A program made the translations under genes and the position numbers. From Lysobacteraceae bacterium (lineage in GTDB: Bacteria > Pseudomonadota > Gammaproteobacteria > Xanthomonadales > Xanthomonadaceae): 64,000 bases of DNA. Each line of letters starts with the position of its first letter. The first letter of the stretch is position 1. Of the stretch, positions 1 to 7,715 are shown piece by piece. The notes under the pieces are model-generated. The model saw only the letters and a list, made by a program, of their open reading frames with translations, ran no database searches and had not been told where the DNA came from. The stretch lies in NCBI GenBank assembly GCA_023954075.1, contig JAMLIV010000002.1:124001-188000 (forward strand), read 5' to 3'.

Positions 1-715
1 CCATCGAGGAAAACTCCGCGCCGTCGGCATCCACCACGGTGACCGCGCCCGAGCCTTCCACCTCCAGGGTGTTGTCGGGGCCGATGAAGGCCGCGGTGTC
101 CTCGTCCAGGCCGATGCCGACCGGAAACGGGTTGTACGCCAGCGCGCTGACCAGACGCCCGAGGCGGTCGCGCTGGCGGAAGTGCTGGTCGATGATGAAG
201 CGGTTGGTCAGACCCAGGCCCGGCGCCAGGCGCACGCTGTCGGCGCGCGGCGAACCGCCTTCGGCACCGAAGGCGATCATGTGTTCGGAAAGAATGCTCG
301 CGCCCGCGCTGGTGCCGCCCACGGCCACGCCGGCCGCGTTGGTCTGGCGGATCATCTTGGCCGCGCGGGTGCCGCCCAGGATGGTGGACAGGCGCAGCTG
401 GTTGCCGCCGGTGAAGAACACCCCGGTGGCGTAGGCGATGCGCTCCAGCCAGTCCTCGCGCTCGCCGTCGGCGCGGGTGGCGAAGTTGAGCGAAGTGACG
501 CGCGCGGCACCAAGGTCGGAAAAGATCTTCTCGTAGCGCGCGCCGGTATCTTCCAGCCGGCTGGCGGTCGGGATCACCACGATATCGGCCTCGCCGCCGC
601 CGCACACGCGCACGAAGCGCTTGAGGATGCGCGGATCGTGCTCCTTGTCCTCGGCGCCGCCGATCGGGACGATCCAGCCGCGCTCGTCGCCGTCGGCGAC
701 CCTGCTAGGGCTCAT
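1..715 (-). CDS. cphB: Cyanophycinase, C-terminus cut by window edge
   Basis: Cyanophycinase is a peptidase S51-family serine exopeptidase that cuts cyanophycin (multi-L-arginyl-poly-aspartate) into beta-Asp-Arg dipeptides in the cytoplasm. The visible 238 residues start at an ATG (713-715) preceded by a purine-rich GGAGCAAGAAG stretch. They contain the early VPIGGAEDK motif (about residues 16-24), FTGGNQ (about 101-106) and the nucleophile motif GGTSAGAS with Ser136, followed by the DQHFRQRDR block typical of the family. The reading frame runs off the left edge without a stop, so the C-terminus is not visible. The isoaspartyl dipeptidase gene on the same strand upstream would complete breakdown to aspartate and arginine. 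The family assignment is confident. That the host stores or scavenges cyanophycin is inference. Confidence 0.93.
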   Translation of the reverse strand, partial: MSPSRVADGDERGWIVPIGGAEDKEHDPRILKRFVRVCGGGEADIVVIPTASRLEDTGARYEKIFSDLGAARVTSLNFATRADGEREDWLERIAYATGVFFTGGNQLRLSTILGGTRAAKMIRQTNAAGVAVGGTSAGASILSEHMIAFGAEGGSPRADSVRLAPGLGLTNRFIIDQHFRQRDRLGRLVSALAYNPFPVGIGLDEDTAAFIGPDNTLEVEGSGAVTVVDADGAEFSSM

Positions 716-845
716 GGTTCTTCTTGCTCCAGGACTGCAATCGCGCGGCGCGGACCGCGCATTTTTGCCGCGTTGGCGGGATTTTCCAAGCGGGGCTGTC
801 GTGGCTGCGCCAAGGGCGTGGGTGGCGGCCTGCTGCTTGGGGTGC

Positions 846-965
846 GGCTTCTTTCGGTTTTGGTTGTGCGCTGTCGCGGGGTTTCGTCCGCCCCGGCGGC
901 GACCGACCTACTTTCTCTTGCTTGTCCAAGAGAAAGAAACCAAAGAGAAGGACACCCCTCTGGCC
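846..965 (+). repeat. Dispersed repeat, left copy of an inverted pair
   Basis: This stretch carries a conserved block (GGTTTTGGTTGTGCGC, GGGGTTTCGTCCGCC) followed by the palindrome TTTCTCTTG-CTTGTC-CAAGAGAAA at 912-935. The same block recurs in reverse complement at about 1316-1434. Repeats with this palindromic core are, to my knowledge, common between genes in Lysobacterales. No coding role is visible. Confidence 0.7.
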
Positions 966-1043
966 CCAAGAGCAGGAGCGTGCAGGCCGGGGCGGTGTTT
1001 CATGCTCGCCGCACCGGTCTTCGGGTGCCTCGGTGTCGCGGTG

Positions 1044-1135
1044 TAGGAGCGAGCTTGCTCGCGACAGGGTGATCCGCAATCGTCTGCGTCTTGCGTTACG
1101 TCAGCGCCTGATCGCGAGCAAGCTCGCTCCTACAA
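1044..1135. repeat. REP doublet (inverted pair of short palindromes)
   Basis: Two copies of a GTAGGAGCGAGCTTGCTCGC-type palindrome lie head to head: one at about 1044-1066 and its reverse complement (GCGAGCAAGCTCGCTCCTAC) at about 1113-1134. This is the classic REP/REPIN layout of pseudomonads and xanthomonads. It sits between the two arms of a larger inverted repeat, in a gene-free stretch (716-1469) where I see nothing else that could be coding. Confidence 0.8.
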
Positions 1136-1315
1136 AAAGCAGCCGTTCGCTCTCGCTCTTGATCTACCGTGCCCCCATGAGCCGCGCCGAGTAGCGCAGG
1201 CGGCCGGCGGGGAAAGGCGCGATTGTTCGAGGCCATGGATGGCCGAGTTCGCGCCGGCCGCCGGGTGCCGAGCAACGCAGGGCACGACGCCTGCGCAGCA
1301 GGCGGCGCGCGGTGC

Positions 1316-1434
1316 CGGGGTGCCGTTTCTTTGGGTTACCTTTCTTTGGGCAAGCAAAGAAAGGTAACTCGGCCGCCGCCGAGGCGGACGAAACCCCGCG
1401 AAAGCGCAAAACCAAAACCGAAGGAAGCCGCACA
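1316..1434 (-). repeat. Dispersed repeat, right copy of an inverted pair
   Basis: This is the reverse complement of the block at 846-965, with visible substitutions. Its central palindrome is perfect: GTTACCTTTCTTTG (1335-1348), a 6-nt loop, then CAAAGAAAGGTAAC (1355-1368). The stem could act as a bidirectional transcription barrier between the DUF1439 gene and cphB. That role is inference. Confidence 0.7.
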
Positions 1435-1469
1435 CACCACACCACCCACAACGCGCATCAAGCCGCGCG

Positions 1470-2024
1470 CTACAGCCCCAGTCGCACCACCACCGCATCG
1501 CCCTCGATCCGCAGCTCGCGCAGCAGCAGGCGCGCCGAGCCCTGTTTCAGGTCGGTGCGGTCCAGGGTGTAGACCGGCCTCTGGCTGAAGACCTCCGCGA
1601 GCAGTTCGCGCACCGAGTCGGTGGCGCGCTGGGCGTGGCGCTCGGGCAGGCCGTCGATGACCAACCGGGTGATGACCGGATCGACGAGGAAGAGCGCGCC
1701 GCGCGCCTCGTCGTAGCGCACCCCGGTTTCCAGCTCGATGCGTCCGCCCAGGTCGCTGCGACCGCCCTCCAGCTTGAGGTTGAGGCGGGCGTCGACTCCG
1801 ACCGCGACGCGCTGGCGCTGCGGCAGGAACTCCAGGCTCGGGTCAGCCAGGCGCCAGCGCAGGAGCAGCAGCACGGTGCGCTCGACCGGGAAGCGCTCGG
1901 CCAGCTGCGCGCGCAGCTGCGGTTCGGTGACGCGCACTTCGAGCGAACGGCCCTTGAGCCACCACACCGTTGCGGCGGCCAGCAGCAGGGCGGCGAGGCC
2001 GGCGAGGATCATGGCGCGCTTCAT
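1470..2024 (-). CDS. DUF1439 (YceB-like) family envelope protein
   Basis: The protein is about 184 residues: a short basic start, one hydrophobic segment (about residues 5-22, a signal anchor or signal peptide) and a soluble alpha/beta domain. That domain resembles the DUF1439/YceB family of small envelope proteins, whose function is not known. The chosen ATG (2024) overlaps the stop codon of the upstream iadA gene as ATGA, so translation is probably coupled. A longer in-frame start upstream would run antisense-like Arg/Pro-rich sequence and was rejected. No lipobox cysteine is visible, unlike E. coli YceB. Family assignment is moderate. A role in cyanophycin use is suggested only by position. 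Confidence 0.7.
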   Translation of the reverse strand: MKRAMILAGLAALLLAAATVWWLKGRSLEVRVTEPQLRAQLAERFPVERTVLLLLRWRLADPSLEFLPQRQRVAVGVDARLNLKLEGGRSDLGGRIELETGVRYDEARGALFLVDPVITRLVIDGLPERHAQRATDSVRELLAEVFSQRPVYTLDRTDLKQGSARLLLRELRIEGDAVVVRLGL

Positions 2025-3226
2025 GCCGGTGCGCCGGCCGTTTCGAAGGTGCCGGCGAGCACGGGCCTGGCACCGCGCCAGTGGACGCGGCCGCGGGCGA
2101 TCAAATGGTGCACGCCGCCGGTCTCGTCCAGGCACAGAAGATCCGCATCGGCACCGACCGCGATGCGGCCCTTGGCCGACAGGCGCAGCGCGCGGGCGAC
2201 GTTCGAGGTGAAGGCCGGCAGGGCGTCGGGCAACGGCACGCCGCGGGCGAGCAGTTCACCCAGCGTTGCGAGCAGCGCGCCGGGCGCGCCCACGTCCATG
2301 CCGCACACCTGGCCGTCGGCATCGAAGCAGGGCAGGCAGCCGCCGGCGTCGGAGCTGATGGTGAGCCGGTCCATCGGCGCGCCGGCCTCGCGCCAGCGCA
2401 GGAAGGCGTCGGCGGCGCTCCACGCGTCTTCGCCGTCCGCCACCGGGAAGGCGGTGACATCCATCGGCACGCCGCGGCGCGCCAGCGCCAGCGCTTCGCC
2501 GAACAGGGCGCGGCGGCGGTTGACGTGGGTGGGCTGGAACACGCGCGCCGGCAGCTCGCTGTGGTCCAGCGCCTGGCGCACCAGTTCCAGCCCGCGCTCG
2601 CCGTCGCCCAGGTGCAGGTGCACCACGCCGGCCTTGCCGGTCATGAGGCCGGCAACGTGGGCGTCGGAGGCCACGCGCAGGAGTTCGTCGAGCGTGGGCT
2701 GGCTGGAGCGGTGGTCGGAAATCGCCAGTTCGCCGACGCCGATCAGGGGTTCGAGAAAAACCAGATCGCCGCGCAGCGAACCGGTCAGGGTGGCCGGCGG
2801 CAGGTGGTAGCCGCCGCTGTAGCCGAAGGCCGAAAGCCCTTCCTCGCGCAGCGCGTGGATCGTGGCGAGCAGCTCGCGCGGGCCGCGCGCCACATCGTCG
2901 GTGCCCAGCAGACCGATGACGGTGGTGATGCCCGCGCCGGTGTAGCGCGACAGCGGCAGGGCCGGGACGCGGGTGCGGAAACCGGCCTCGCCGCCGCCGC
3001 CGGTGACGTGCACGTGGCCGTCGATCAGGCCGGGAACCAGGCGGCGGCCTTCCAGATCGAGCGTCTCCACGCCGAAGTCGGCGGGCAGGTCATCCCAGCG
3101 TGCGCCGATCCACAGCACGCGGCCGCCGCCGAGCAGAAGGTGGGCCACGCCGCGATCTTCGGGCGCGAACAGGTGCGCGTTGCGCAGGGCGATCAGCGGG
3201 GCGGGCGGCAGGTGGGCAAGGGACAC
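2021..3226 (-). CDS. iadA: Isoaspartyl dipeptidase (beta-aspartyl peptidase)
   Basis: This is a zinc-dependent amidohydrolase-fold dipeptidase that cleaves beta-linked Asp dipeptides. Its 401 residues match the usual length (about 390). The N-terminal metal motif GLIDGHVHVTGGGGEAG (HVH at about 71-73) is present, as are the MTGKAGVVHLHLGD block supplying the bridging lysine and further His ligands, the QPTHVNR motif and the catalytic SSDAGG near residue 292. A C-terminal ADLLCLD strand closes the amidohydrolase beta-sandwich. It lies between an unknown gene (28-bp gap) and the DUF1439 gene (ATGA overlap) on one strand, with cyanophycinase further along. Together CphB and IadA would convert cyanophycin to Asp and Arg. 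Confidence 0.93.
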   Translation of the reverse strand: MSLAHLPPAPLIALRNAHLFAPEDRGVAHLLLGGGRVLWIGARWDDLPADFGVETLDLEGRRLVPGLIDGHVHVTGGGGEAGFRTRVPALPLSRYTGAGITTVIGLLGTDDVARGPRELLATIHALREEGLSAFGYSGGYHLPPATLTGSLRGDLVFLEPLIGVGELAISDHRSSQPTLDELLRVASDAHVAGLMTGKAGVVHLHLGDGERGLELVRQALDHSELPARVFQPTHVNRRRALFGEALALARRGVPMDVTAFPVADGEDAWSAADAFLRWREAGAPMDRLTISSDAGGCLPCFDADGQVCGMDVGAPGALLATLGELLARGVPLPDALPAFTSNVARALRLSAKGRIAVGADADLLCLDETGGVHHLIARGRVHWRGARPVLAGTFETAGAPA

Positions 3227-3254
3227 GGCGGCGGCTCCGGGGCGTGGATGTCGA

Positions 3255-4121
3255 TCAGGCGCGCAGCACCTGGCGCGGGTCGTCGCCCGTGCCGCAGTGA
3301 TCGAAGCGCACCGGGATGCCGTGGCTGCCCAGCACCGCGGCGAACTGCTGCTGCCGCATCTGGAAGCGCTCGAAGGCGCGCCCGAGGCGCTCGGCGTCGA
3401 TGCCCTGCGGCTGGAAGCCGTGCTCGGACCAGGCCGGCAGGTCCATCAGCGCGATGCGCACTTCGCTGCCGTCCCAGCGCAGCAGCGGCTCGGGCGGGGC
3501 ATCGAGCCATTCCTCGCGCTCCGGCGTCAGCAGGGCGCTTTCGATCAGCGGCCACAGCGGCGCGATGCCGGCGTGCTCGTACTGCATCGCGGTCATGGCG
3601 AGCAGGTCGTTGAGGCTGAGGTAGCGGGCGTGTTCCATCGGGGCGTTGAAGGCGCGCTGGGCGTAGAAGGCGGTGGCGGCCTGCGCCATGCCTTTTTCCA
3701 GCAGGTTTTCCTCCATTTCCCGGGCCACCGCGGCGAGGGCGCGCGGATCGCCGCGCAGCACGAAGGGCACCAGCCGCAGCGGCCCGCCGTGCAGCGCCGG
3801 ATCGGGCTCCAGGCCCTCGGGCATCTGCCCCTCGTGCGCGCCAAAGCCCATGACGCGCGGCAGGTGCGGCTCGGGCGCGCGCTCGACCAGGGCATCCAGC
3901 GCGGCGTGCACCGGCCAGCCGGCGCGCAGCAGTTCGGAGGGGTCGAACGCGGCCGCCGCCAGCGCCAGGTCCACCTGCTCCACGCCCGGCAGGAAGCGCG
4001 CCAGATCGGCGGCAACGTGATCGGCGAGTTCGGCGGCCGCCTCGCGCGCCAGCGCGCTGCGCGCCATCGGCGCCGAGCATTCCAGCGCCAGCGCGCCAAG
4101 GGTTGAAATGGGGGCGATCAT
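3255..4121 (-). CDS. Uncharacterised protein upstream of iadA
   Basis: I do not recognise this 288-residue protein. It is soluble-looking, with no signal peptide or membrane segment, alternates Ala/Leu-rich helices with Pro-rich turns, and ends in a region containing RFDHCGTGDD. The start at 4121 (MIAPISTLGAL) was chosen because upstream in-frame sequence is low-complexity and would run into the divergent acyltransferase. It ends 28 bp before iadA on the same strand and probably forms an operon with it. It could be an accessory factor for cyanophycin or dipeptide use, but this is inferred from position only. Confidence 0.6.
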   Translation of the reverse strand: MIAPISTLGALALECSAPMARSALAREAAAELADHVAADLARFLPGVEQVDLALAAAAFDPSELLRAGWPVHAALDALVERAPEPHLPRVMGFGAHEGQMPEGLEPDPALHGGPLRLVPFVLRGDPRALAAVAREMEENLLEKGMAQAATAFYAQRAFNAPMEHARYLSLNDLLAMTAMQYEHAGIAPLWPLIESALLTPEREEWLDAPPEPLLRWDGSEVRIALMDLPAWSEHGFQPQGIDAERLGRAFERFQMRQQQFAAVLGSHGIPVRFDHCGTGDDPRQVLRA

Positions 4122-4177
4122 GCGGGGTCGAGGAGCGGAAAACAGGGCGCTACAGTACCATCGCGGTCCCCTTTTCG

Positions 4178-5110
4178 ATGCCGTGTGCCCCGCCGATGCT
4201 CGCCTCGCTGCGCCGGGAACTGCGCGCCCTGCTGGAGCTTTACCTGATCCCCGGACTGTCGGCGCTGGTTCCTTGGCCATTGGGGTTTCGCTGGCTGCGC
4301 CTGTGCTCGCGTTTTTCCTGGCTTTACCGCCAGGAATGGCAGGCCGCGCTGGCGCAGGCGCGGCTGCACGTCCCGATCGACGATGCGGCGCTGTGGGCGC
4401 GCCAGTTCCGCCTCTCGCGCCTGGTGGACCACGCCGATCTCTACCTGTGCATGACGCGCTCGGATCGCTGGCTGGCGCGCTACGTGGACGGCTGGGACCG
4501 GTGGCCCGAGGTGAAGGGCGGCGCGGTCGGGGTGTTCTTCCACTGGTGCCCGGGCTTCTGGGCGCTGCGCGCGCTGCGCCAGCAGGACGTCGTCATCTCC
4601 GGCCTGATCGCCCCGCTCAGCCGCCGCGCCATGGGCGGCACCTTCCTGGCCTACTGGTACGGCGCGTTGCGCATGTGGCAGCTGCGCCGGGTCAACGGCC
4701 GCAGCCTGGTGATGCCCGACGGCGCGGTGCGACGCTCGGTGAAGGCGCTCAGGTCGGGCGAGGCGGGGGCCACCTGGGTCTGCGGAATGCTCGACGTGCC
4801 GCCCCATCCCAACGATCCGACCGAACCGGTCACGCTGTTCGACCGCCCGGCGCGCTTCACCACGGGGCTGTTCGGCATCGCGCGCATCTCGGAAGTGCCG
4901 GTGGTGATCGTCGAGTTCGGGCTGGACATCCGCACCGGCCGGCGCGACCTGACCGCCACCGGACCCTGCGATCCGTCCGACCCCGGCCTGCTGCAGCAGG
5001 CGGTGGACATCTGGCAGACCCGCATTCGCGAGCGCTCGTGGGGCTTCTTCCTCTGGGCCGCGATGCCGGCCTGGTTCGACCTACCGCCGCCGAAAGACGC
5101 TGCCGCATGA
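4178..5110 (+). CDS. LpxL/HtrB-superfamily acyltransferase-like protein
   Basis: A protein of about 310 residues whose block order resembles lipid A late acyltransferases: an N-terminal hydrophobic stretch (about 18-45), a VGVFFHWCPGFWALR block where LpxL has its HX4(D/E) catalytic motif, the LRSGEAGATWVCG block, then RPARFTTGLFGIARISEVPVV corresponding to the usual acyl-acceptor region, and a C-terminal RSWGFFLW in place of the common YLWLHRR. The histidine is kept, but the acidic residue five positions on appears to be Phe, so activity is uncertain. The start at 4178 is preferred over 4103, which would overlap the divergent gene. Alternatives are an inactive paralogue or a different acyl-CoA transferase. 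Confidence 0.6.
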   Translation: MPCAPPMLASLRRELRALLELYLIPGLSALVPWPLGFRWLRLCSRFSWLYRQEWQAALAQARLHVPIDDAALWARQFRLSRLVDHADLYLCMTRSDRWLARYVDGWDRWPEVKGGAVGVFFHWCPGFWALRALRQQDVVISGLIAPLSRRAMGGTFLAYWYGALRMWQLRRVNGRSLVMPDGAVRRSVKALRSGEAGATWVCGMLDVPPHPNDPTEPVTLFDRPARFTTGLFGIARISEVPVVIVEFGLDIRTGRRDLTATGPCDPSDPGLLQQAVDIWQTRIRERSWGFFLWAAMPAWFDLPPPKDAAA

Positions 5111-5204
5111 GCAGGCGTCGCGTCCGCGCGCCTTTCCGTTCGCCACCGTATGGGCACTGCGCTATCATCGCGGCATCCCCGTTCCCACCGCCGTGAGCCC
5201 CGCG

Positions 5205-6491
5205 ATGGCCAAGACCCAATCCCCCCGACGCGCCGGCGTGATCGGCGGCGTGCGCATCCCGTTCTGCCGCAACAACACCGCCTATTACGACGTCGGCAAC
5301 CTCGGCATGTCGATCCGCACCCTGGGTGCGCTGGTCGAACGCTTCGGCCTGCACGGCGAGCGCCTGGGCGAAGTGGCGATGGGCGCGGTACTCAAGCATT
5401 CCTCCGACTGGAACCTCGCGCGCGAGGCGACGCTGTCCTCGGGGCTGGCTCCCACCACGCCCGGCCTGACCCTGCAGCGCGCCTGCGGCACCAGCCTGGA
5501 CAGCATCATCACCGTGGCCAACAAGATCGCGCTGGGCCAGATCGATTCGGGCATCGGCGGCGGATCCGACACCACCTCGGACGTGCCGATCTCGGTGAAC
5601 AAGGCGCTGCGCCGGCGCCTGCTGGACCTCAACCGCGCGCGCAGCGTCGGCGAGCGGCTGCGCGCCTTCAAGGGTTTTTCCTTCCGCGAGCTCAAGCCCG
5701 AATTCCCCGGCGTGGCCGAGCCGCGCACCGGCATGAGCATGGGCGACCACTGCGAGCTGATGGCCAAGGAATGGAACATCGCGCGCGCCGACCAGGACCA
5801 GCTCGCCTACGACTCGCACCGCAAGGCCGCTGCCGCCTACGAGCGCGGCTTCTTCGAGGATCTCGTGGTGCCCTTCCGCGGCGTCACCCGCGACAACATC
5901 CTGCGCCCGGACACCTCGGTCGAAAAACTCGCCACCCTGAAGCCCGCGTTCGACAAGAGCTCGGGCAAGGGCACGCTGACCGCCGGCAACTCCACCCCGC
6001 TCAGCGACGGTGCCTCGGCGGTGCTGCTGGGCACCGAGGACTGGGCCAAGGCGCACGGCTTGGAGGTCGAGGCCTGGATCGTCGATGCGCAGGTGGCCGC
6101 CGTCGACTTCGTGCACGGCGAAGGCTTGCTGTTGGCACCGGCCTGGGCGGTGCCGCAGATGCTGGCGCGCCACGGGCTGACGCTGCAGGACTTCGATTTC
6201 TACGAAATCCACGAAGCCTTCGCGGCGCAGGTACTGTGCACCCTGCGGGCGTGGGAATCGGAAACCTTCTGCCGCGAGCGCCTCGGTCTGGACGGCGCGC
6301 TCGGCCGCATCGATCCGGCGAAGTTCAACGTCGTCGGCTCCTCGCTCGCCTTCGGCCATCCCTTCGCCGCCACCGGCGGGCGCATCGTCGCCACCCTCGC
6401 GCGGTTGCTCAAGGAAAGGGGCAAGGGCCGCGGGCTGATCTCGATCTGCACCGCCGGCGGCATGGGCGTGACGGCGATCCTGGAACGGTAG
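5205..6491 (+). CDS. fadI: Acetyl-CoA acyltransferase, FadI-type thiolase
   Basis: Thiolase that would catalyse the last, thiolytic step of fatty-acid beta-oxidation, 3-ketoacyl-CoA + CoA to acetyl-CoA + acyl-CoA. Visible signatures are the nucleophile cysteine in LQRACGTSLDS (about residue 94), NSTPLSDGAS in the middle, YEIHEAFAAQ with the catalytic His, the SSLAFGHPFAATGGR block, and the C-terminal catalytic cysteine in SICTAGGMG. The length of about 428 fits FadI rather than the shorter AtoB/PhaA thiolases. The ATG at 5205 (MAKTQSP) is preferred, and a GTG at 5193 is an alternative. No fadJ partner is next to it, so its complex partner must lie elsewhere. A specialised ketoacyl-CoA thiolase is possible. 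Confidence 0.85.
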   Translation: MAKTQSPRRAGVIGGVRIPFCRNNTAYYDVGNLGMSIRTLGALVERFGLHGERLGEVAMGAVLKHSSDWNLAREATLSSGLAPTTPGLTLQRACGTSLDSIITVANKIALGQIDSGIGGGSDTTSDVPISVNKALRRRLLDLNRARSVGERLRAFKGFSFRELKPEFPGVAEPRTGMSMGDHCELMAKEWNIARADQDQLAYDSHRKAAAAYERGFFEDLVVPFRGVTRDNILRPDTSVEKLATLKPAFDKSSGKGTLTAGNSTPLSDGASAVLLGTEDWAKAHGLEVEAWIVDAQVAAVDFVHGEGLLLAPAWAVPQMLARHGLTLQDFDFYEIHEAFAAQVLCTLRAWESETFCRERLGLDGALGRIDPAKFNVVGSSLAFGHPFAATGGRIVATLARLLKERGKGRGLISICTAGGMGVTAILER

Positions 6492-6542
6492 CCGCTCCGC
6501 CCGACGCTTGGGAATCGCAGTCATCGCCCCGATAATGGGGCG

Positions 6543-6830
6543 ATGAATACCTGCATCCTCCAGAGCGACAACCCCGACCACGGCTTCCAGTTCCCCGGCG
6601 TCTTCGAACTTTCGGCGATGGGCGCGGCCACGGTCGCGCTCGAGCGCGAGCTGCCGGCGCTGCTGGAAGCGCTTGGCGTGGCGGTCCGACACGAGGAGGT
6701 GACCGTGCGCGGCTCCAGCGGCGGGCGCTACGTCTCCGTGCGGATCGTCTTCGAAGCCATCGACCGCGCCCAGTACGACGCCGCGCACACCGCGCTGCGC
6801 GGCCATCCGGAAGTGAAGTGGACGGTTTGA
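6543..6830 (+). CDS. ybeD: DUF493 / YbeD family protein
   Basis: A small 95-residue cytoplasmic protein of the YbeD/DUF493 family, which has an ACT-like alpha/beta fold. It shows the family pattern of an N-terminal [11 protein letters not shown] segment, a helix ending near PALLEALGV, then a central [11 protein letters not shown] strand and a C-terminal [11 protein letters not shown]. As in many gammaproteobacteria it sits directly before lipB, and the two reading frames overlap by a few bases, so they are probably co-translated. Its biochemical role is not settled. A link to lipoylation is suggested by this conserved neighbourhood. Confidence 0.88.
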   Translation: MNTCILQSDNPDHGFQFPGVFELSAMGAATVALERELPALLEALGVAVRHEEVTVRGSSGGRYVSVRIVFEAIDRAQYDAAHTALRGHPEVKWTV

Positions 6831-7507
6831 TCGAGCCATCGCCCGATCCGGCCCCGCTGCGGTCGGTGCTGGTACGCGATCTGGGCCGCCGCGCCTACGA
6901 GCCGGTGTGGCACGCGATGCAGGCCTTCACCGACGCGCGCGACGCCGATACCGAGGACGAACTGTGGCTGGTCGAGCACGACCCGGTCTTCACCCAGGGC
7001 CAGGCCGGCAAGGCCGAGCACCTGCTGGCACCGGGCGACATCCCGGTGGTGGCGGTGGACCGCGGCGGTCAGGTCACCTACCACGGCCCGGGTCAGATCG
7101 TGGCCTATCCGATGATCGACCTGCGCCGCCTCGGCATCGGCGTGCGCCAGCTGGTGTGCCGCATCGAACAGGCCATCATCAATACCCTGGAAGAATGGAA
7201 CATCGCCGCGGCGCGGCGCGAAGGCGCGCCGGGCGTATACGTGGGCGAGGCGAAAATCGCCGCGCTCGGCCTGCGGGTGCGGCGCGGCTGCAGCTTCCAC
7301 GGCCTGGCCTTCAACATCGCCATGGACCTTGCGCCCTTCTCGCGCATCAACCCCTGCGGCTACCGCGGCCTGGCCGTCACCCAGATGACCGATCTCGGTG
7401 CCGCCACCCACCCCGCCATCGTGGCCCCGGTGCTGGTGCGCGAGCTGTGCCGGCAGCTGCGGCTGGTGCCGGTCTCGGCACCGACACACGCATTTGAGGC
7501 CGCCTGA
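6818..7507 (+). CDS. lipB: Lipoyl(octanoyl) transferase
   Basis: LipB moves the octanoyl group from octanoyl-ACP to the lipoyl domains of 2-oxoacid dehydrogenases and the glycine cleavage H protein. The family signatures are all present: [21 protein letters not shown] (substrate pocket), [16 protein letters not shown] with the catalytic lysine, SFHGLAFN, and INPCGYRGL with the catalytic cysteine. The start is uncertain: GTG at 6818 lies inside ybeD, and TTG at 6827 overlaps the ybeD stop as TTGA. Both suggest translational coupling. No lipA follows it, unlike in many relatives; the next 208 bp are non-coding and then a gene on the opposite strand begins. Confidence 0.93.
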   Translation: MDGLIEPSPDPAPLRSVLVRDLGRRAYEPVWHAMQAFTDARDADTEDELWLVEHDPVFTQGQAGKAEHLLAPGDIPVVAVDRGGQVTYHGPGQIVAYPMIDLRRLGIGVRQLVCRIEQAIINTLEEWNIAAARREGAPGVYVGEAKIAALGLRVRRGCSFHGLAFNIAMDLAPFSRINPCGYRGLAVTQMTDLGAATHPAIVAPVLVRELCRQLRLVPVSAPTHAFEAA

Positions 7508-7574
7508 GGCGACGTTGGGGGGCAGGCCGACCCTACGCGGCCGACGTTGGCGTTGCGGTGTATGGAAATCTTCC

Positions 7575-7594
7575 GTCGGGGACGTAGCCCCGAC
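7575..7594. repeat. REP-like palindrome downstream of lipB
   Basis: GTCGGGG-ACGTAG-CCCCGAC forms a perfect 7-bp stem within the 208-bp gap 7508-7715. The same gap holds other short GTAGGGCCGAC-like pieces (about 7520-7550 and 7678-7695) that look like degenerate copies. The stem lies between convergent genes and could serve as a transcription barrier. This is a sequence observation with no demonstrated role. Confidence 0.55.
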
Positions 7595-7715
7595 CTACGG
7601 CATTCCCGTCACGTAATCGGCACAGACTGGTGCCGGTCGCGGCACCGGTGCGCGAATTCGAGACGGCGACATCGGTCGCGTAGGGCCGACCTGCGGCAAG
7701 ACGTTCCGTACACCG

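Noticed and set aside
4857-6839. A 660-residue minus-strand frame across the thiolase and ybeD genes
   Set aside because: Antisense shadow: the plus strand encodes a complete thiolase and YbeD with conserved motifs.
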